Below, piece after piece: positions 22,434 to 32,113 of a stretch of DNA of 64,000 bases. Made by a program: the position numbers and the translations under genes. This DNA is from Cryptomeria japonica (lineage: Eukaryota; Streptophyta; Pinopsida; Cupressales; Cupressaceae), in NCBI RefSeq assembly GCF_030272615.1, contig NC_081412.1, forward strand, positions 22,350,432 through 22,414,431, read 5' to 3'. The notes beneath the pieces were generated by a model. It was not told the origin of the DNA and made no database searches. It was given only the letters and a program-made list of their open reading frames with translations. Position 1 is the stretch's first letter; every line of letters starts with the position of its first letter.

Positions 22434-24336
22434 GCTATGATGAACTCCCTCCCTCGGAGCCGCCTGGCCTCGATGGAGTCTAAGCCCTGGAAGGACCTGC
22501 CTCAAGATCATCTCTCCTGCCCCCTCTATCTAGTGGTGGTGGAGGACCCATAACCCCTCCACTGGACGCCTGTCTCCTCTGACTCCCTCCAGTGGCTGTC
22601 GTTGTACGTGATGGTCTCCGGAAGCTCCTAACCTGCCGATCGGCTGGACTACACCATAATAGAGATCCCGCTAGTAAGCGATCTCCTCCCCTGCCCGCTA
22701 AACATAGGCATATCCAGCCCCTGTGTCCTCTACCGCCTGCCTCCCAGCCCTCAGTGTTGTCTCAGCCTCAATGTAGCATTGTATAGCCTAATCTCGCTCC
22801 CGCTTAGTATCTCTGAGCCGCCTCCTAAGTCTATCCCTCTCCCTCTCCAAGTCCTAAATTTCATCTGCCTGTCCCTGGCAGATCTCCCTCAGCTCAAGCA
22901 GCTCATCCTCCTCCTCCTTGGCCCCCTGTACCTCTGCCTATGGCTCCCCCTGTACGGGTGCATGTGCCTGTCCCTATGCCGGTACCTGTACTTGCCTCTG
23001 TCCCTATCCCTGTCTAGGACCTTGTGTTGCTGGCACCTGTACTGGCAACCCACCACGACCCCTCACCACCCGAACCGATCTCTCCTCTCCACCCTCCCTC
23101 CGCAGAGCCACTCTCCTCTCTCCTACCACACCTCACCTCCTTCGTCGGCCTCTGCCCCCACCATCTCCGTCATCATCATCATCTCCTCCACCATCCCCAT
23201 CTATCAGCTCTTCGGGGTCTGTCAGTCATGGGAAGGGATGCTTAGCCCAATATGTAGGTACTCTGCATCCATCCCTGCATCCTCGATGTCTGGCCACCTA
23301 TCCCATGGCAAGGGAACCATCTCCACTAGCTGCATCACGGCGTGATCATATGACAACAATGGCCCAAAGTGTGTCTGGTCGCGCACTATCCACGCATACA
23401 TACCTGAGCCCCGTGGCATCCGTTGAATCCTGCCAAACTGTCTACCCACTCTGTCCACTAGCTACCTCTCCAATACATAGGGCGTCCGCCCAATCAAATA
23501 TCTGCTCCGGAAGGTGTATGGTAACTCTACTGCATCATCCTCCCACTGCTCGCACCCAAGGTGTGACCTCCATATCACAGTGTCGATCTCATCCAAGACT
23601 CAATGCCAGTACTCCAACCTGCCAATCCATGGCTATGAGGTAATCATGTCATATAAATGCACAAAACTGCATCCATGACCCCTACCCCTGAAGTGTATTG
23701 GTCAGGTAACCGGCAGATGCTCATAGGCCCATACCTGCAGCAAGGTAACTCCGCAACCCAATCCTACGGATCCATGATACATAAACTAATGCAGCTCATA
23801 GTACAAGTGTACCAGCACACATAGTCCCCAGGCATATCTGGTGTGTTGTGTAACCAGTGTCTCCAAGGTGCTCCCCCAGCCCACAGCCAGCCCTCATGTC
23901 ATCCTATCTGGACACAAGAATCCACTGATCACTCCTCTTAGCACTACTGGTAGTGCTAGTCCTGTCGTTGTCATTGTGTCCCATGCGACATGTCTTGCCC
24001 TCATATCCAGTCTTGGGTCTCGGAATACTCGTCTCAGGGCATCCTTGTCTCTGTCTTGATCATAGGGTACTAACTCCCCATCGATCAGTATCCTTAGAAT
24101 TCGGTATACATCCTCCAAGGTGATTGTCATCTCACCCATCAATAAATGAAACATACAAGTCTCTGAGTGCCATCTCTCAACCAATGCAGTCAACAAACCC
24201 ATGTTTTCTCGAAACTCAGGCACATACAAAATGTGGCGTAAACCCATACCCTCAATGGCAGCTCTGTCCTTGAATGTCAACTCTGGTCGTAACCTCTACG
24301 TCGATGGGAATCTCTCCCATGACTCCAGCATAAGCA
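22434..24336 (-). pseudogene. Antisense plant mobile domain (PMD) protein with coiled-coil tail
   Basis: Read on the minus strand from about 24336. The N-terminal part (24280-23894) has the blocks typical of the aminotransferase-like plant mobile domain: an LLTALVERWHSETCMFHLL block, then GEMTITLEDVYRIL and an IDGE step. After a frame shift the LQVWAYEHLP signature is readable near 23710-23740. The part 23222-23458 has a VGRQFGRIQRMPRG block and WIVRDQTHFGPLL. An Asp/Gly-rich stretch follows, then a charged coiled coil (about 22915-22640), then a Gly/Pro/Arg-rich tail ending at TAG 22434-22436. The frame has many TAG and TGA stops. PMD proteins (MAIN/MAIL relatives) act in the nucleus and also occur inside plant transposons. 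Here the frame lies between integrase and the 3' LTR in antisense, where Tat elements carry additional frames. Confidence 0.72.
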
Positions 24337-24379
24337 AATACTCCTGCAGTCAAGCAAATCAATCATGTCAGTCATAGTG

Positions 24380-24790
24380 GCATTCACTGTTCATCACAAA
24401 ATGCTACTTTTTATCTAAGTGCGTATGGTATTCTATCCTAGTAACACTCAATGTCCATCACAAAGTGTTGCTTCTATTCTAGTGACACTCACTGTTCATC
24501 ACAAAGTGTTGTTGATTATCCTAGTGGTACTCCCTATTCATCACAAAGTACTACATGTTTTGCACTCACTGTTTATCACAAAGTGCTGCTAACATTTGCA
24601 CTCACTGTTCATCACAAAGTGCTTCTCATATTTTAGTACTCCCTATTCATCACACAGTACTATGTCTTGGTACTCACTATTCATCACAAAGTGTCTCGAC
24701 CTATCCTACATCTTCCCTAGAGGACATGCTAGAGTGAATCCTCTCAGCAGCATATCCAATCGACAACGTATGTTCATCACAGAATTGTCG
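24380..24790. repeat. Array of nine small hairpins with covarying arms
   Basis: Nine units share a core like CACTGTTCATCACAA (15 nt in the first eight). Each is flanked by 5-7 bp arms that differ from unit to unit yet stay complementary. Arms: GCATT/AATGC (24380-24404), AACACT/AGTGTT (24443-24469), ACACT/AGTGT (24485-24509), GTACT/AGTAC (24527-24551), GCACT/AGTGC (24562-24586 and 24598-24622), AGTACT/AGTACT (24635-24661), GTACT/AGTGT with two wobble pairs (24670-24694) and CGACAA/TTGTCG around an 18-nt loop (24761-24790). It lies just upstream of the PMD frame on the minus strand. Function unknown. Confidence 0.8.
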
Positions 24791-24808
24791 ATTTGTCCTT
24801 GACAACAT

Positions 24809-24990
24809 AAACGTGCTTTCATTGCACAAACGCGCTTAGAGCCTGCATAAACGTGCTTTCTCTACACAGACGTGCCTGAAATACACAGACATCCCTATGC
24901 TCTACACAGACACACCTTAGAGACCCAAACGCACAAATGCAGATGCACCTAGTCAACCCAAATGCACCTGGCACTAACATAGACGCGCCT
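24809..24990 (-). repeat. 3' decamer cluster complementary to the leader decamers
   Basis: Variants of CACAGACGTG/CACAGACACA and AAACGCGC occur here, for example at 24865-24874 and 24905-24914. They are the reverse complement of the CGCGTCTGTG-like decamers in the leader (3354-3554 and 4761-4942), but more degenerate. The arrangement could let the two ends of element RNA pair. Confidence 0.5.
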
Positions 24991-25497
24991 CTACATTTTT
25001 TACACTTTTTGACATTATCCTAAAGCTCATTTATTGCTCTACTTGACATGCATTAACGACAACAATTAATACAACAAAGTACAAGGAGGTTTTGTGGTAC
25101 TCACCGGCTCTCCTGCCTCTGCTGGCCTCTGAAATCGGTGAACACGATCGAATCTGTGAACCATTGCCATCACTGCTGACTGCTATTGCTCTATTTCGCT
25201 CTGCACTCTAATCTCTTGGATGTGTGGATGACAATGAGGATGTATTTCTCTCGTGGTCTATCTTATAGACTACCCTAGCCCTCATTTCTCGAGTCAGTCT
25301 TCATTATCTCGTGACTCTGTCACTCTATCCTATCCGGTCAGTCCATTGTAGCCATTCTTTCTTATCGAGAGATTGTCTGCGATCTTTCCAGACATTTTCA
25401 TCCAATCTCTCGAGGGGGCATATCATTCCCATCTTGGGGCAACTTTGTATTAGTTCATATTATCTTCTTTGAAACAACGCGACAAGCCGCATTGTCT
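24991..25497 (+). other. 3' non-coding end of the gypsy internal region
   Basis: About 500 bp between the decamer cluster and the purine tract. TC-rich stretches, no frame and no family recognised. Confidence 0.5.
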
Positions 25498-25512
25498 TAA
25501 AAAGGGGCAAAA
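25498..25512 (+). other. Polypurine tract of the gypsy element
   Basis: A purine run of AAAAAGGGGCAAAA form lies directly before the 3' LTR start TGTAGACACC, as needed for plus-strand priming. Confidence 0.8.
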
Positions 25513-26298
25513 TGTAGACACCTAAAATTGTCATGTCTAATTTAATAAATATTTTATTTATTTAATTACTTTAGCCTAATTCTTCTATTAATTAAAATAA
25601 ATTCTTATTTATTTAATTCATTCATTTATCCTCTTCTAGCCTTATTTCTCATTTAAATAAATACATTTATTTATTTAAATTATCATTTTCTTAAATTAAA
25701 TAAATATTTTATTTATTTAATTATCCCACTTCTTCTATTAATTAAATAAATCTTTATTTATTTAATTAATTCATTAACCTTTTCTACCCATGACACATGT
25801 CATTCATCTCTTAATTCCTACACTACTTACCCCTTTCATTATTTTATTATTTTCTCTACCTACCCTCTAATCATAGCCGACCTCCTTTTACACCTCTCAA
25901 TCTTATCCCTCCATTTCTTATGGTGTCTTCTATATAAGGAGATACTTCCTTCATTATCAAAACCCTAACTAACTACTTGATCAATTGACTACACTACGCT
26001 TTGCACTTTCATATGCGATCCTACTTGCAACCACATTTCCATTCTTTGTTGAGCTCTTGTGCACATAAAATCTCAGAGCAAATATATCAAGCAAGATCAA
26101 TGGAGATAGGAAAAATAGAGATCCAAACCCTATTGGACATGTGATGGTATAATCTTTATGATTTCATTTGATTCACATTGTCTTAGGTAATCTTCATATG
26201 TTATGGTGGATCTTTGTTGTTGTTAGGCTAGGGTTTTGTGGTTGAATTCATTTGGTCTTTCAATATTATCATTGTTGTATCCATTTTCACCGTAAACA
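25513..26298 (+). repeat. Right (3') LTR of the giant gypsy element
   Basis: 786 bp, the same ends as 2429-3243, with the five AT palindromes and the TATA-like box at 25930-25939. It lacks the 33-bp duplication of the 5' LTR. It is followed by ATGTC, one base away from the ATTTC before the 5' LTR. Confidence 0.92.
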
Positions 26299-26950
26299 AT
26301 GTCTAATTATTGAAAATGGTTTAAAATTAGGGAGAAGAATGAAGACTATAAAATTAATCACTTAAATTTTATTAATTTAAAAAAAGAGATCTTTTATAAT
26401 ATAAAATATAAAATATAAATTTTAATATCATTTATTAGGAGTTAATTTTTCATTAAGTTTGAAATTTATTTTAATTATTTGTCTTTGTATAATAATTAAA
26501 AATTATTTTAATTTAATCTATAATTATTTGTCTTATTAAAATTTTAATAATGATAGAATAATTATATTTTGAATTAAAATATTTATTTTCTTAGTATTTT
26601 CTTTTAATATTATCTTTTTATATTAGATATTCCATTATTTATTTATTTATTCTAATTTTTCCACTTTTGATTTTTTATAAAGTTAAAATTGTATTCTAAT
26701 TATTTGTGTTTTTTAATGGAATTACAAATAATAATTAAAAGATATTAGAATTTATACATTTTGTCTTATTTAAATTTTATTTATTATAGAATAATTATAT
26801 TTGAATTTTATTCTAATCTATATAATAAAATAAATTTCAACTTAACACCTAAATTAAATGTTTAGAGCGAGAGAGAAAGAAAGAGTAACTAACTTTTGAT
26901 TACTCATTTCATGTCAATAATTTAAGGATATCATATGCCCTTGGGGAGTT
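26299..26950. other. AT-rich intergenic DNA
   Basis: Very AT-rich, with a diverged internal repeat: GTCTTATT, AAATTTTA and ATAGAATAATTATATTTGAA recur at about 26530-26590 and 26762-26815. A GA-rich run at 26867-26886 precedes the pyrimidine tract. No gene. Confidence 0.6.
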
Positions 26951-26959
26951 ATGATGATG

Positions 26960-28665
26960 GTAGCATGTAATTTGATTATTATCTCTATCTTTGTCTCTCT
27001 CATTTATCTATATCTCCTTACCTCTCCCTATATCTCTCTCGTTTCCCCTTCTATCATTCCCACTCTATCTAACTCTCTATCTCTCCCTCTCTCTATCCAT
27101 CTCTCTCTCTCCTTCTCACTCCCTCTTTTTATATCTCTCTACTTCTATATCATATCTCTCCCTCTCCCCCCCTCTCTATTTTTTTCTATATCTTTCTTCC
27201 TCTTTATATCTATTTTTATATATCTTTTACTCTCACACATTTTGTCTTACTCTCTCCTTATCTTTATCTATATCTCTCTCACTCACACAAACACACACTC
27301 CAACCTATTTCTCCCTCCCTATCTCTATTTTATCTCACCATCTCTAGATATTATACACTCATATTCCTTCATCTCTCTCACTCTCTCACTCTCTCCCTAT
27401 CCCTCTCTACCTTTCCATATATCACTTCCTATATCTTTATCTTTCTATCTCTCTATCTCCCCCTCTTTAATTCTCACCATTTTTCTATCTCTATTTCTAC
27501 CTCTCCCCCTTTTTCTCTCCTTCCATCTCTCCTTCTTGCTCACCGCCTCTATATTTTACAAGTTATATTTCCTCTCTTTATATATCGCTTATCTCTCTCT
27601 ATCTCCCCATCACTCCCTCTTTTTAATATTTCTCTACTTCTACTCTCTAATGTATATACACACACTCTATGTTTCTCCCCCCCTCTCTCTATCTCTCTAT
27701 CTCTATCTTTCCCCCTCTTTATCTCTTTCCCCCTCTCAAAAGTCTAAACCTTTCTTTCTCTATTACTTGTCATTGTCAACTCCTTCTCTCACTCTTGCCC
27801 CCCCTCTCCCTCATTTGCTCCATATCTCTTTCACAATATATCTTTTTCTATATTTCTCTCCATCTCTTTTCAACTGGTCTATTTATCTCTTTCTATACAT
27901 ATATCTCTATATCTCTTTATCACTCTCTATCTATCTATATTTTTCTCTATCTATATCAATTTCCTCCACTCTCTCTTTGTGCCATCCCTCTCTTTATCTT
28001 ACCCTCTCTATTTCTCCCCATCTCTCCCTCCATCATTCCCTCCCTATCCCCCTATTTATCTCTTGAGATCTCTACCTCTCTCCCGTTTTCTTCATTTATA
28101 TCTCTATATCTCTCTCTTTCTCTTCCAATATATATCTATGTCTTGTACTTCGCTCACCCTCTCTCCAGTTCTATTTGTCCATTTATTTATCTCTCTCCCT
28201 CTTCCCCTCTGTATAATCTCTCCCCCTCATCTCTAGACATGTCTCCTTCTATCCATCCATCTGTCTCTCATTCTCCCTCTTTTTGGACCTCTATATCCAT
28301 ATCTCTTTTCTTCTCTATATCTATCTCTCCCTATCACGTATTTCATCTATCCCTCTATCTCTATCTCTCTCTACCACTATATCTCTTCCTCTCTTTATAT
28401 ATCACTTCCTATCTCTATCTTTATCTTTCAATATCTTCATCTCTCTCCAACTGTTTATTTTTCTCTTCAATATCTATATATTCATCTCCCCTCTCTCTGT
28501 CTCTCTCATACCTCTCTCCTTCTCTCCATCTTCCTCTCCCCACTCTCCATCTCTATCTTTGACTCCATCTATATCTTCATCTTCTTCTCTATCTCTTTAC
28601 CAATCTCTCTCTCACTCTTACCCCTATATATATCCCTCTTTCTAGCCCTATCTCAACCTCTCTCT
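26960..28665. repeat. 1.7 kb polypyrimidine (CT-rich) tract
   Basis: The plus strand consists almost wholly of C and T with interspersed A, in words such as CTCTCTATCTC, TCTCCCTCT and TATATCTC. All three plus frames stay open for long stretches only because stop codons need purines; the translations are Ser/Leu/Tyr/Phe low complexity. It lies downstream of the 3' end of the receptor kinase. Such tracts can form triplex structures and are hard to assemble. Confidence 0.85.
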
Positions 28666-28680
28666 TGTGCTCACCCTATT

Positions 28681-29303
28681 GCAAAGATGATATAAGTCCT
28701 ATTGTTAATATTTTTATTATAATACTATGATGGCAAGTACTCGCCAATGGGTGACACTTGTTCTTTGTATTTTGCCCATTCCAACATTTTACCAAAAAAC
28801 CACCCTGAACACAAAGAAACCTCGGGTTTGGATTTATGTTGTTGTAACTGTTTTTGTTTGTCTTTGCCTATTCCAACATTATAAGGAAAATCCGCCCTAA
28901 TGTTCTTTTAAAATTCTGTTTTAGGCATGAATCATTAAAGATTCCGTCTGATTTGACGTTGTTGCTATAACTGTAACTGTTACTTTGCTTATGCCAACGT
29001 TTAAAAAAAAATCGGCCCTAACGAAGAGAAACCTTGGGTCTGGATTCGCTGAGAGTTTATGATATTACTTACAAATTTGTCGAAATTCAAAAAGCAACCC
29101 TGTACAAAATTCGAACTTACAATCAATCTGTACAGCAGCAAAACCAGAGATCCTACTCTCTCCTTTCCATGATACAATCCAACCATTCAAGACCAGTTTT
29201 CACCATGAAAACTTCAAATGGTTGGAGGAGGCCGATTCCAATTTCCCCGACTCAAAACAGAATAGAAGAAAATACCCTCGATCCCTGAATCCCATTACAG
29301 TGA
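28681..29303 (-). other. 3' flank of the receptor kinase with a threefold degenerate repeat
   Basis: A block beginning TTGCC(C/T)ATTCCAAC(A/G)T recurs three times, at about 28768, 28865 and 28989. It is followed each time by A-rich sequence, a CCGCCCTAA-like step and, in two copies, GAAACCT(C/T)GGGT(T/C)TGGATT. The spacing is about 100-120 bp. No clear AATAAA polyadenylation signal was found for the gene in minus orientation. Confidence 0.5.
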
Positions 29304-32113
29304 CTACGAATCCACACGTTTTGGTAAACAATAATTAAAACTTAGTGGCGGCGGAGGATGCTCTATAGTAGGCATCTGAGGCGGCAATGGAGGAAGCGGC
29401 ACATCCTTGTTCAAAATCTGCACAACCTGGCGCATGCAAGGCCGTCGTTCAGGCAAAACATGCAAACACAGCAAACCCAATTTCAAAACCAATTCCATTT
29501 CTTCCGCCATGCAATCGCTGTGCCCACTGGCAAACAACAATCTGGGATCTGCAACCGACAAAATCTCCCCGCGCACCTGAAAACTCCACACCCATTCCAC
29601 CAAAACCATCTCTTCCTCACAACGCCTCGGCTCCACTGGGCGCCTTCCACACACAGTCTCTAACAACAGGGAACCATAACTGTAAACATCAGAGCTTGTG
29701 GTGGGTTTTCCCGTTCGCATGACTTCTGGTGCAACATAGCCCAATGTTCCAACTGCTCTGGTCGTTTGGGGGTTTTTGCCATGGTCGTACAGGCGAGCCA
29801 GTCCGAAGTCCCCAAGGCGTGCATTGAGCTTTCCGTCCAAAAGAACATTGCTTGCTTTGACGTCTCTGTGGATTACCTGCTGTTCCCATTCCTCATGGAG
29901 ATAGAGCAATGCAGATGCCACACCCTTCAGAATGGTGAATCTCTGTTCCCAGCTCAGCCCACCGTCATAGAAGAGCTTCTTGTCCAGGCTTGCATTGGGC
30001 ATGTACTCGTAGACCAGTAGGAGCTCTGATTTCCTCTGCTGGCGGCAGTAGCCGTGCAGTCTCATCAGATTGCGGTGGCGGAGACGCCCAATTGTCAAGA
30101 TCTCTGCTAGGAATTCCCGCATTCCCTGCCTTGAGTCCTGTGAGACCCGTTTCACTGCCACCTCTTGCCCGTCGTTTAGCACGCCCCTGATGTAACATTT
30201 TGTTAGGCTACCTACTTGAAAATAAATTTATCTTAAAAAAAACATAAAATTCCACATTCTGTTGCACAAGTCTCCATTTTTTATCATTTCATCCGTGCCA
30301 TTTTAAATGTTAATTAAAAAATTCATATCGTCTAATTCAGAAATATTTTATTTTTTCTTTTAAGGGAGAGGATCTAGTGCAACTTAACTTAGCACCCCTC
30401 AAAATCCAATATATCAATGTTCAATAGTTCTCAAAATTTAATATCTTCTTCCATTTATTGACTGCTTAAACTTAGGGTTTGAAATTTTCATCATCAGATT
30501 TGATACTTTGTAATGTGTGATGCCTTGCTATGCCTCGTCATCAAATTTGATGTCTTTGTTATGACTGGGTCTTCTCCCCCATGACTCTTGATGTCTTTGA
30601 CGGATGAGAGAATTCTATAGTTGGTAGTTTTTTGAAATCAATGTGGATAGAGTTTTATTAGACTTAAATTCTATATCTGGTAGTCTTTTTTAAAATCAAT
30701 GTGCATAAATTTCAGATTTGAATTTTATATTTAATAGTTTCTTGAAACCAATGTGCATAGATTTTCAGATTTGAAATTCAGATTTGATTGTGTAACTGTT
30801 TTCAGCATCAACATTCCAGTTCAGATTTGAAATTCAGATTTGATTGGATTTGATTGTGTAACTGTTTTCAGCATCAACATTCCAGATCATATTCCATGAT
30901 AACTCAATCTCATCACTTTGATATTGGATCGCGTAATATGATTTCAGAGACTGATGCTCAAAAAATATACCAATCAAATTTAAAAATCTATACAAATTCA
31001 AAGAAAATAATCTATACTGATCTGCAAAAATTCATATCCTTCAAATCCTCCCCTTGAGGAGAGAATCAAAGGCCAAAAAGAAAAAGCAGTGGGATTTTCT
31101 GTGGTATGAATCAATTACCTGTACACTTTGCCGAATCCCCCAGAGCCCAGCAGCTCCTTGAAATTCTTGGTAGCATCCTTGAGCTCACTGTATGTAAACT
31201 TCCTGGGCCCGCACTCAGCCCACTGATCGAACCGCGCTAATCTCCTCCTCATGAACAAAGACAACATGATCAAACAAACCACCATTGCAAAACCCACAGA
31301 CGAAACAATAATAACCACACGCGTGGCTCCTCTTTCCCCTGTTCCAAAATTCGGCAACTCTAACTCAGCCGCAGAGCCATTTGTGGAAAAACTCCAGCCC
31401 AGAATCAAGTGAGCACTGGACAAGAGCCCTGTGGACGCAGAGAAACCCACATACACATTATCTTGTACCACGCCTCTGAGATCAATGGCGGCAGACAAAA
31501 GAGGGCGCCTGGGCTTTGATTCGCCAGAAAGAGCAAGGAAAACGCGGACTCTGTGAAATGACCCAGCGGGGCGGACGTCTATCCAGGCCTGAATGTTTTG
31601 CCCACTTTTGAGGTCCAGTTCAGGATTTGCAGAAACATTGGAAATAAGCGTATTGATGTCGATTCCAATGTGGTTGCTATTTGGGTCCTTGAACGGAGAC
31701 GCATTCTCCACTGTGTCGAATTCTACAGCGAATAAATGATTGGATTTTTTGCCTATAGTGGAGTTGTTCAGTAAGCCCAAGTATTCTATGGGAAAAGCGC
31801 CGGGCAGGTCGGGGAAAGGGGTCACAGCGAAGGCGAAACCATGGCCGCCCTGGTCTGGATACTGCGGGCGGATGGAAAAGACGAAGGTTGTGCTGAATGA
31901 AAAGCTCTGGTTGTTCAGGTGGATTGGGGACGAATGGAATGCGTGGCCCAGCACAACTTGGGTTTTGTTCGTGATCTGCAGGACCCCCGATTTCAGAATT
32001 CTGGCTGATCCACCCAGCTTTAAAGTGCTGCTGCGGAAGCCATTATAGACGAACGCACTGCCTTCAGCCAAAAGTAGCAGGGACAGAATTATGAGGCTCC
32101 GAATAAAGCTCAT
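29304..32113 (-). CDS. L-type lectin receptor-like kinase (two exons)
   Basis: Two exons, 31119-32113 and 29304-30186, give 625 residues. The donor is AG|GTAATT at 31118 and the acceptor CATCAG|G at 30187; the join restores GGFGKVYRGVLNDGQEVAVKRV-type sequence without a break. Residues 1-19 form a signal peptide. A legume-lectin domain follows (about 20-245), with the metal-site block EFDT at 131-134 and D143, H148 in the KDPNSNHIGID stretch. A transmembrane segment spans about 263-288, followed by RRR. The kinase domain starts near 320: glycine loop GSGGFGKVY, Lys344, Glu360, HRD with Asp440, DFG with Asp458, and a YVAPE block. It is an RD kinase with all catalytic residues. Such proteins sit in the plasma membrane and sense extracellular signals in defence or development; the ligand is unknown. 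Reading frames are intact, unlike all neighbours. Confidence 0.95.
30187..31118 (-). other. Phase-2 intron of the lectin receptor kinase
   Basis: 932 bp with canonical GT...AG ends, splitting the Arg codon after the glycine loop (two bases in exon 1, one in exon 2). The intron is AT-rich. Its 5' half contains tandem duplications at 30612-30885. No other element is recognised in it. Confidence 0.88.
30612..30885. repeat. Tandem duplications inside the kinase intron
   Basis: Two kinds of unit. Three degenerate copies of about 60 bp with TAGT(T/C)TTTT(G/T)AAATCAATGTG and ATAGA/ATAAA steps occupy about 30612-30768. Next comes a 57-66 bp unit, TTCAGATTTGAAATTCAGAT to AACATTCCAG, at 30763-30819 and again at 30820-30885. 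The second unit differs mainly by an internal GGATTTGATT insertion. Confidence 0.7.

Larger units (their letters stand above)
2429..26298 (+). mobile_element. Giant Tat/Ogre-type Ty3-gypsy LTR retrotransposon
   Basis: Two long terminal repeats (2429-3243 and 25513-26298), both TG...CA, bound a 23.9 kb element, or about 16 kb once the later insertion at 14012-21773 is removed. A primer-binding site follows the left LTR and a purine tract precedes the right one. The flanking pentamers are ATTTC and ATGTC, consistent with a 5-bp TSD that has picked up one change. Gene order is gag, protease, RT-RNase H, second RNase H, integrase without a chromodomain, then an antisense extra frame. A long leader, a second RNase H and antisense additional frames are known traits of the Tat lineage. 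The coding region has many in-frame stops, so this copy is not autonomous. Confidence 0.9.

Noticed and set aside
22592-23643. Plus-strand frames up to 241 residues, Ser/Pro/Thr-rich
   Set aside because: They are the antisense of the PMD pseudogene, whose minus-strand reading gives recognisable blocks.
24380-24790. CRISPR array
   Set aside because: Repeats are evenly short with constant loop and variable arms, spacing is irregular, and the surroundings are a plant retrotransposon.
26951-28645. Long plus-strand frames of up to 371 residues in the pyrimidine tract
   Set aside because: All three frames are open because the tract has almost no G and few purine-rich stops; translations are low-complexity Ser/Leu/Tyr/Phe and overlap each other.
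29358-30020. Plus-strand frames across the kinase exon
   Set aside because: Antisense of the conserved kinase domain.
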